DNA of 64,000 nt. Source: Streptomyces sp. A012304 (GTDB taxonomy: Bacteria > Actinomycetota > Actinomycetes > Streptomycetales > Streptomycetaceae). Position 1 is the first letter of the stretch. The number at the start of each line of letters is the position of its first letter. Under the pieces are notes generated by a model. The model was not told where the DNA came from and ran no database searches. It saw only the letters and a program-made list of their open reading frames with translations. The position numbers were made by a program, and so were the translations under genes. Of this stretch, positions 58,754 to 64,000 are shown piece after piece. The DNA lies in assembly GCF_026008495.1 (NCBI RefSeq), contig NZ_BQUN01000092.1:1-64000 (forward strand), written 5' to 3'.

Positions 58754-59314
58754 TCAGCCGCCGTAGACGTGGGGCGCGAGCGTACCGACGAAGGGGAGGT
58801 TGCGGTACTTCTCGGCGTAGTCGAGGCCGTAGCCCACGACGAACTCGTTGGGGATGTCGAAGCCGACCCATTCGACGTCGATGGCGACCTTGGCGGCATC
58901 GGGCTTGCGCAGCAGCGTGCAGACCTTCAGGGAGGCCGGCTCGCGCGAGCCGAGGTTGGAGATCAGCCAGGACAGGGTCAGGCCGGAGTCGATGATGTCC
59001 TCGACGATCAGGACGTGCCGGCCCTTGATGTCGGTGTCGAGGTCCTTGAGGATCCGCACCACGCCGGAGGACTGGGTGCCCGCGCCGTACGACGACACGG
59101 CCATCCAGTCCATGGTGACGGGGGTGGACAGGGCCCGGGCGAGGTCGGCCATGACCATCACCGCGCCCTTGAGGACGCCGACGATCAGCAGGTCCTTGCC
59201 CGCGTACTCCGCGTCGATCTTCGCGGCCAGCTCGGCCAGCTTCGCGTCGATCTCTTCCTTGGTGATGAGTACCTGCTTGAGGTCGGCACCCATGTCTTTC
59301 GCGTCCACCCGCAT
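58754..59314 (-). CDS. hpt: hypoxanthine phosphoribosyltransferase
   Basis: This 186-residue purine salvage enzyme makes IMP or GMP from PRPP. The PRPP-binding motif is [16 protein letters not shown]; other motifs are [14 protein letters not shown] and [20 protein letters not shown]. Starts at 59332 (GTG), 59314 (ATG) and 59293 (ATG) are possible. A GC-rich hairpin (about 59341-59367) lies between it and tilS, which may weaken read-through. Confidence 0.95.
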   Translation of the reverse strand: MRVDAKDMGADLKQVLITKEEIDAKLAELAAKIDAEYAGKDLLIVGVLKGAVMVMADLARALSTPVTMDWMAVSSYGAGTQSSGVVRILKDLDTDIKGRHVLIVEDIIDSGLTLSWLISNLGSREPASLKVCTLLRKPDAAKVAIDVEWVGFDIPNEFVVGYGLDYAEKYRNLPFVGTLAPHVYGG

Positions 59315-59374
59315 CACTTTCGGTCGTCCCACCGGCTGGCCGCCCCTCTCCGAGGTGCTCGGAGGGGCAGGGAT

Positions 59375-60403
59375 TCAGCCTTGCCGAATCACCAGTCTGC
59401 CACCCTGGCGCTGGGCGACGACTTTGCCGGGAAGATTGATGGCTCCTTGACCGCGCCAGCCGGTGATCAGCCGGTCGACCTCCTCGATGTGCCGGGCGAA
59501 CAGTGAACCGGCCGGGGCGCCCGCCTCGATGGCGGCGCGGCGCAGGACGCGGCGGCGTACGGCGGGCGGCAGGGCGTAGAGCTTCGCGCACTCCAGGAGG
59601 CCCGCGGAGTCCCGTACGGCGGCCTCGGCCTGGCGGGCCCAGGTGTCGAGGGCGTCGGCGTCGTCGCGGGAGAGCTGGGCCGTCCGGGCGAGGGCTTCGA
59701 CGACGCCCTTGCCGAGGGCCTTCTCCAGGGCGGGCAGGCCTTCGTGGCGCAGCCGGGAGCGGGTGTAGGCCGGATCGGCGTTGTGGGGGTCGTCCCAGAC
59801 GGGCAGGGACTGGACCATGCAGGCCTTGCGCGCGGTCTGCCGGTCGAGTTCCAGGAAGGGGCGGCGGTAACGGCCGCCGGCCCCCGAGACCGCGGCCATT
59901 CCGGACAGGGAGCGGATGCCGGAGCCGCGGGCGAGGCCGAGGAGAACGGTCTCGGCCTGGTCGTCGCGGGTGTGGCCGAGGAGGACGGCCGCGGCGCCGT
60001 GGCGGTCGGCGGCGGCGTCGAGGGCGGCGTAGCGGGCGTCGCGGGCGGCTGCCTCGGGTCCGCCCTCGCGGCCGACGGTGACGGCGGTGGACTCGACGGG
60101 GTCGAGGCCGAGCTGGCGCATCCGCAGGACGACCTCGTCGGCGCGCTGGTCGGAGCCGGCCTGGAGACCGTGGTCGACGGTGACACCGCCCGCGCGGATG
60201 CCGAGCTTGGGGGCTTCGAAGGCGAGGGCGGAGGCGAGTGCCATGGAGTCGGCCCCACCGGAGCAGGCCACGAGCACGAGCGGCGAGGGCGGACGCTCGT
60301 GCGGGCTCGTCTCTTCGGTGAGGCGGGCGTGTTGGGTGAGGATGTCGTGGAGGACGCGGCGGACCGCCAGGCGTATCGCCGCGACCGCAGGATGGGGACC
60401 CAT
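59375..60403 (-). CDS. tilS: tRNA(Ile)-lysidine synthetase
   Basis: This 342-residue ATP-dependent enzyme adds lysine to C34 of tRNA-Ile (CAU), changing its identity. The P-loop-like motif is [37 protein letters not shown] and RPFLEL are also present. It is the short actinobacterial form without the E. coli C-terminal domains. The ATG at 60403 follows GAAGGGA. Confidence 0.95.
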   Translation of the reverse strand: MGPHPAVAAIRLAVRRVLHDILTQHARLTEETSPHERPPSPLVLVACSGGADSMALASALAFEAPKLGIRAGGVTVDHGLQAGSDQRADEVVLRMRQLGLDPVESTAVTVGREGGPEAAARDARYAALDAAADRHGAAAVLLGHTRDDQAETVLLGLARGSGIRSLSGMAAVSGAGGRYRRPFLELDRQTARKACMVQSLPVWDDPHNADPAYTRSRLRHEGLPALEKALGKGVVEALARTAQLSRDDADALDTWARQAEAAVRDSAGLLECAKLYALPPAVRRRVLRRAAIEAGAPAGSLFARHIEEVDRLITGWRGQGAINLPGKVVAQRQGGRLVIRQG

Positions 60404-60593
60404 TGTCCGGTTCCCTTCATGAAGTTTTCGGGGGTGAACCCGAGGTCGGTCACGCAGAGTGTGTAGATGGTGACAGAACCGGGCCGTTCCCCGAGCATTG
60501 CACGCCTACGCGGGCCTCACGGTCCCTCGGACGGGTGATTGAAGGGGCGTTCGCCTGCCGTCGGCCGGTTTCGGGCCACAGGGGTTCACCGGC

Positions 60594-61724
60594 TCACGGT
60601 TCGGCCCTGCGGTGCACCCGTGCGACCCAGTCCGCCGGTTTGGCGATCTCGGCCTTGGTCGGGAGGGTGTTGGGCGAGGTCCACACGCGGTTGAAGCCGT
60701 CCATGCCGACCTGGTCGACGACGGCCCTCACGAAGCGTTCGCCGTCCTTGTACTGCCGGAGTTTGGCGTCCAGGCCGAGGAGTTTGCGCAGGGCCATGTC
60801 GAGCCGGGAGGCGCCCTTGGCGCGACGCTGCTGGAACTTCTCGCGGATCTCGGAGACGGTCGGTACGACGTCGGGGCCGACGCCGTCCATGACGAAGTCG
60901 GCGTGGCCCTCCAGGAGGGACATCACGGCGGTGAGGCGGCCGAGGATCTCGCGCTGGGCGGGGCTCTGGACGAGTTCGACCAGGGAGCGTCCGCCGTCGT
61001 CCTCCTCGCCCTCGGGGCGGCCGCCGGCGAGGGACTGGGCGGCCTCGCGGACGCGTTCGAGGAAGGTCATGGGGTCGACGTCGGTCTCCGCGAGGAACGA
61101 CTGGATCTCGCCCTCGAGGTGGTCGCGCAGCCAGGGCACGGCGGAGAACTGGGTGCGGTGGGTCTCCTCGTGCAGGCACACCCACAGGCGGAAGTCGTGG
61201 GGGTCGACGTCGAGTTCGCGTTCGACGTGGACGATGTTGGGGGCGACGAGGAGGAGGCGGCCGCCGCCGTCGGTGCCGGCGGGCAGGTCGCGGGTGGCGG
61301 GGGCGAAGGTCTCGTACTGGCCGAGGACGCGGGAGGCCAGGAACGACAGGAGCATGCCGAGTTCGACGCCGGTGACCTTGCCGCCGACGGCGCCGAGGAC
61401 CACGCCCCCGGCGCTGTTGCTGCGGCGTTCCTGCATCTTGTCGAGCAGGGGTTTGAGGATCTCGCGGAAGCCGGCGACGTTGGCCCGGACCCAGCCGGGG
61501 CGGTCGACGACGAGGACGGGCGTGTCGTGGATGTCGTCGGTGCCCATACGAGTGAAGCCCCGGACGTGTCCTTCCGAGGCCTTGGCGTGCCGGCGCAGTT
61601 CCGCGACGACGGCGCGGGCCTCGTCGCGGCTCACTTCTGGGCCCGGCCGTACGAGCCGGGTCGCGGTCGCGACCGCGAGATTCCAGTCGACCATCCCGGA
61701 AGAGGCACCACCGATGCTCGTCAT
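60594..61724 (-). CDS. zincin-like metalloprotease (DUF2342)
   Basis: This 376-residue protein carries a zinc motif in WVCLHEETHRTQF (HExxH) near residue 186, with a candidate third ligand in LLEGHADFVMDGVG about 90 residues later. The family is known as DUF2342 or as coenzyme F420 biosynthesis-associated protein; its substrate is unknown. It has no signal peptide, so it is probably cytosolic. The ATG at 61724 is 6 nt after TACGGT (leaderless). It sits between dacB and tilS, as in many actinobacteria. Confidence 0.9.
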   Translation of the reverse strand: MTSIGGASSGMVDWNLAVATATRLVRPGPEVSRDEARAVVAELRRHAKASEGHVRGFTRMGTDDIHDTPVLVVDRPGWVRANVAGFREILKPLLDKMQERRSNSAGGVVLGAVGGKVTGVELGMLLSFLASRVLGQYETFAPATRDLPAGTDGGGRLLLVAPNIVHVERELDVDPHDFRLWVCLHEETHRTQFSAVPWLRDHLEGEIQSFLAETDVDPMTFLERVREAAQSLAGGRPEGEEDDGGRSLVELVQSPAQREILGRLTAVMSLLEGHADFVMDGVGPDVVPTVSEIREKFQQRRAKGASRLDMALRKLLGLDAKLRQYKDGERFVRAVVDQVGMDGFNRVWTSPNTLPTKAEIAKPADWVARVHRRAEP

Positions 61725-61800
61725 GTGTCAACCGTACGTGAGCACGGCCGCCGGGGGCAGGGCGTGGGGTGGAGATCGGGGTCGGGTCAGGGTCGGCCGG

Positions 61801-63471
61801 TCATCGGCAGCCGCATGCCGCCACCGCCGCGGCCACCCGGTCCAGGGCGGCCTGGGCCTGCCTGGTGTCGGCGGTGTCGGAGGCGAGGAGGGCGAAGGAC
61901 AGCAGGCGGCCGTCCCGGTCGACGACGGTGCCGGCCAGGGTGTTGACGCCGGTCAGGGTGCCGGTCTTGGCGCGGACGAGGCCGGCGGTGCCGTCGGTGG
62001 AGCGGCTGGTGAGAGTGCCGGTGAAACCGGCGACGGGCAGGCCGGTGAGGACGGGGCGGAGGTCGGGGCGGGCGGGGTCGGCGGTCTTGGCGAGGAGGCC
62101 GGCCAGGAGGTTGGCGGTGAGGCGGTCCGCGCGGTCGAGGCCGCTGCCGTCCTTGAAGGTGACGCCGGACATCGGCAGGCCGAGCTTCTTGATCTGGGCG
62201 TGGATCGCGCGGCCGGCGCCGGCGAAGTCGGCGCGGACCCCGGTGGCGACGGCGGTCTGGCGGGCGAGGGCCTCGGCGATGTCGTTGTCGCTGTGCGTGA
62301 GCATGCGTTCGACCAGGACGGACAGGGGCGGGGAGGAGACGGTGGCGAGGGTCTGCGCGCGCGTGGTCGCCTTGGAGGGGCCGGGGTGGCTGGTGTGGAT
62401 GCCGTGGGCCCGCAGCAGGTCGGCGAACTTTCTCGTGGCGTCGGCCGCCGGGTCGGCGACGCGGGTGGCCGGGCCGCTGGTGGAGTCGTCCGTGCGGCCT
62501 TCGTCGGCCATGAGGGCGGTGACCCGGGCGAGGTTGGGGTTGACTCCGATGGGGTGAACTTCGGAGCCGGCGTACAGGGTGGTGTCGTAGGAGAGCCTCA
62601 GCTTTTTGATGCCGCGTTTCTTGAGGGCTGTGGCGGTCTGGGCGGCGAGGGTGCGCAGGCCGGCGTGGCCGTCGGCGTCGGCGCGGGCGGTGAGGGTGGG
62701 GTCTCCGCCGCCGACGAGGACGAGTTCCTTGTTGTCGGGGTTGCCGGGCTCCAGTGCGGCGCGGGTGGTGAGGCGGTGGTCGGGGCCCATGGCGGTGAGC
62801 GCGGCGACGGCGGTGGCGATCTTCGTGGTGGAGGCCGGGGTGAGCGGCTGGTCGGCGCCGGCGTCGTACAGGCGTCGGCCGGTGGCCACGTCGACGACCG
62901 AGGCGGTGGTGCGGGGACCGAGGGCGGGGTCGGCCACGAGGGGGTCGAGGGCGCCCGCGAGGGCGGCGAGGCCGGGGAGGGTGCCCGGGACGGCCTGCAC
63001 GGCGCTCGTGGTGGCGCCGAGACCGGTGAGGACGGTCGCGGCGCTGGGGGCGGGGCGCGGTGTCCCGGCCGCCGTTTCGGAGGTCGCGGGCCCTTCGGGG
63101 GTGTTGCCGTGATCTGCGCCACCCGTCCGTCCGAGTGCGGCGGCGCGGTCCCGCTCGGCCGTACGCTGACCGGTGGAGTCCCAGGGGCCCGCGGCGGTGA
63201 CCACGCCGGCGGCCAGTGCCAGTCCGGCGGTCGCCGCGCCGGCGGTGTACTGCCAGGTCCTGAGGTTTCCGGCGGTCTTCGGCCGCGTGTTCCGGGCGAG
63301 CCGTGGTGTCGCCGCCCGCGTCAGCCGTGCGATCTGCGGCTTCGCGGCGGCCGCGGTGCGTGCGAGGCGCGGCCGTACGATGCCCGCGGCCCGTGCCAGA
63401 CGGGGTCGTACGGCGTCCGCGGCTCGCACCACGTGGGGTCTCGCGGCTCGCCAAGGCCTCAGCTCCGGCAC
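61801..63471 (-). CDS. dacB: D-alanyl-D-alanine carboxypeptidase/endopeptidase (DacB, PBP4-type)
   Basis: This 556-residue class C penicillin-binding protein trims peptidoglycan. Catalytic motifs are SxxK in TPASTTKIATAV, SxN in LTHSDNDIAEAL and KTG in RAKTGTLTGVNTLAG. The N-terminus has an Arg/Ala-rich cytoplasmic part of about 70 residues with repeated PRLAR units, then a membrane helix (about 78-100). The GTG at 63471 follows AAAGGGG; an upstream GTG at 63516 is less likely. It is divergent from ppa. Confidence 0.94.
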   Translation of the reverse strand: MPELRPWRAARPHVVRAADAVRPRLARAAGIVRPRLARTAAAAKPQIARLTRAATPRLARNTRPKTAGNLRTWQYTAGAATAGLALAAGVVTAAGPWDSTGQRTAERDRAAALGRTGGADHGNTPEGPATSETAAGTPRPAPSAATVLTGLGATTSAVQAVPGTLPGLAALAGALDPLVADPALGPRTTASVVDVATGRRLYDAGADQPLTPASTTKIATAVAALTAMGPDHRLTTRAALEPGNPDNKELVLVGGGDPTLTARADADGHAGLRTLAAQTATALKKRGIKKLRLSYDTTLYAGSEVHPIGVNPNLARVTALMADEGRTDDSTSGPATRVADPAADATRKFADLLRAHGIHTSHPGPSKATTRAQTLATVSSPPLSVLVERMLTHSDNDIAEALARQTAVATGVRADFAGAGRAIHAQIKKLGLPMSGVTFKDGSGLDRADRLTANLLAGLLAKTADPARPDLRPVLTGLPVAGFTGTLTSRSTDGTAGLVRAKTGTLTGVNTLAGTVVDRDGRLLSFALLASDTADTRQAQAALDRVAAAVAACGCR

Positions 63472-63557
63472 GAAACACCAGCCCCTTTCGCGATCACACA
63501 CCTGCGTGAGGGACACTTAACCACCAGAACTATGTGCTGATCATGGAGGAGCCACCG

Positions 63558-64000
63558 GTGGAGTTCGACGTCACGATCGAGATCCCGAAGGGTTCGCGGA
63601 ACAAGTACGAGGTGGACCACGAGACCGGTCGTATCCGCCTGGACCGTCGACTTTTCACCTCGACCGCCTACCCGACCGACTACGGCTTCGTCGAGAACAC
63701 CCTCGGCGAGGACGGCGACCCGCTGGACGCGCTGGTCATCCTGGACGAGCCGACGTTCCCGGGCTGTCTGATCCGCTGCCGCGCGATCGGTATGTTCCGG
63801 ATGACGGACGAGGCGGGCGGCGACGACAAGCTGCTGTGCGTCCCGGCGACCGACCCGCGTGTGGAGCACCTGCGTGACATCCACCACGTGTCGGAGTTCG
63901 ACCGTCTGGAGATCCAGCACTTCTTCGAGGTGTACAAGGACCTGGAGCCCGGCAAGTCCGTCGAGGGCGCCAACTGGGTGGGCCGTACCGACGCCGAGGC
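63558..64000 (+). CDS. ppa: inorganic pyrophosphatase (3' end beyond window)
   Basis: The visible 147 codons encode family I pyrophosphatase: [40 protein letters not shown] and [13 protein letters not shown] C-terminal sequence. It hydrolyses pyrophosphate and drives biosynthesis. The GTG at 63558 follows GGAGGA by seven bases and gives the family start; the ATG at 63543 adds five residues. The window ends inside the gene. Confidence 0.96.
   Translation, partial: MEFDVTIEIPKGSRNKYEVDHETGRIRLDRRLFTSTAYPTDYGFVENTLGEDGDPLDALVILDEPTFPGCLIRCRAIGMFRMTDEAGGDDKLLCVPATDPRVEHLRDIHHVSEFDRLEIQHFFEVYKDLEPGKSVEGANWVGRTDAE

Noticed and set aside
60403..63540. Long plus-strand open frame opposite the metalloprotease and dacB
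   Set aside because: It is low-complexity Gly/Val/Arg-rich sequence antisense to two well-recognised genes.

Overview
The window is a high-GC actinobacterial chromosome segment and is almost certainly from a Streptomyces species. The gene order matches a known conserved Streptomyces core region: ilvD, radA, disA and mutY; then sigE-cseA-cseB-cseC; then clpC and lsr2; then panC-nadB-nadC-coaX; then a stand-alone nuoD, an mprF-like gene, the folP-folB-folK and folE genes, ftsH-hpt-tilS, dacB and ppa. I see no rRNA, tRNA, CRISPR array, insertion sequence, prophage or biosynthetic gene cluster. Starts were chosen from ribosome binding sites, family length, overlaps, or a -10 hexamer 6-7 nt upstream (leaderless mRNA).

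Region by region. 0-8 kb: a methyltransferase, a small membrane protein, an SH3 protein, a Ser/Thr kinase with a PQQ-type propeller, ilvD, and a TetR regulator overlapping a sugar-phosphate isomerase. 8-18 kb: a Ppx/GppA phosphatase, a cysteine-cluster protein, an unusual sigma-like/zinc-finger/membrane/BACON-like fusion, and the DNA repair and c-di-AMP genes radA, disA and mutY. 18-21.5 kb: the SigE cell-envelope stress system. 21.6-31 kb: a drug exporter with its TetR regulator and a three-site operator, an M23 peptidase, a HAD phosphatase, clpC with a ClgR-like box, lsr2, a GNAT acetyltransferase and a BlaI-type regulator. 31-38 kb: a tightly packed NAD and CoA precursor operon. 38-44 kb: a threonine aldolase-like enzyme, an ArsR-type regulator beside a perfect palindrome, a P-loop protein, a two-component system and a MidA-type methyltransferase. 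44-52 kb: nuoD, two PH-domain membrane proteins, a coiled-coil protein, an esterase and an mprF-like gene with a SigE-like promoter. 52-64 kb: folate genes, ftsH, hpt, tilS, a zinc metalloprotease, dacB and ppa.

Several genes converge on envelope maintenance: SigE/Cse, the M23 peptidase, the MprF-like enzyme, DacB and the BACON fusion. Others concern protein quality control (ClpC, FtsH) or cofactor supply (NAD, CoA, folate).

Three genome-scale patterns are not explained by the gene list. First, a 12-bp palindrome, CACGCGCGCGTG, occurs seven times exactly, in different reading frames. Second, at least seven genes have degenerate tandem repeats whose first unit contains the stop codon. Third, at least 16 genes have a TANNNT hexamer exactly 6-7 nt before the start codon, the signature of leaderless transcripts.
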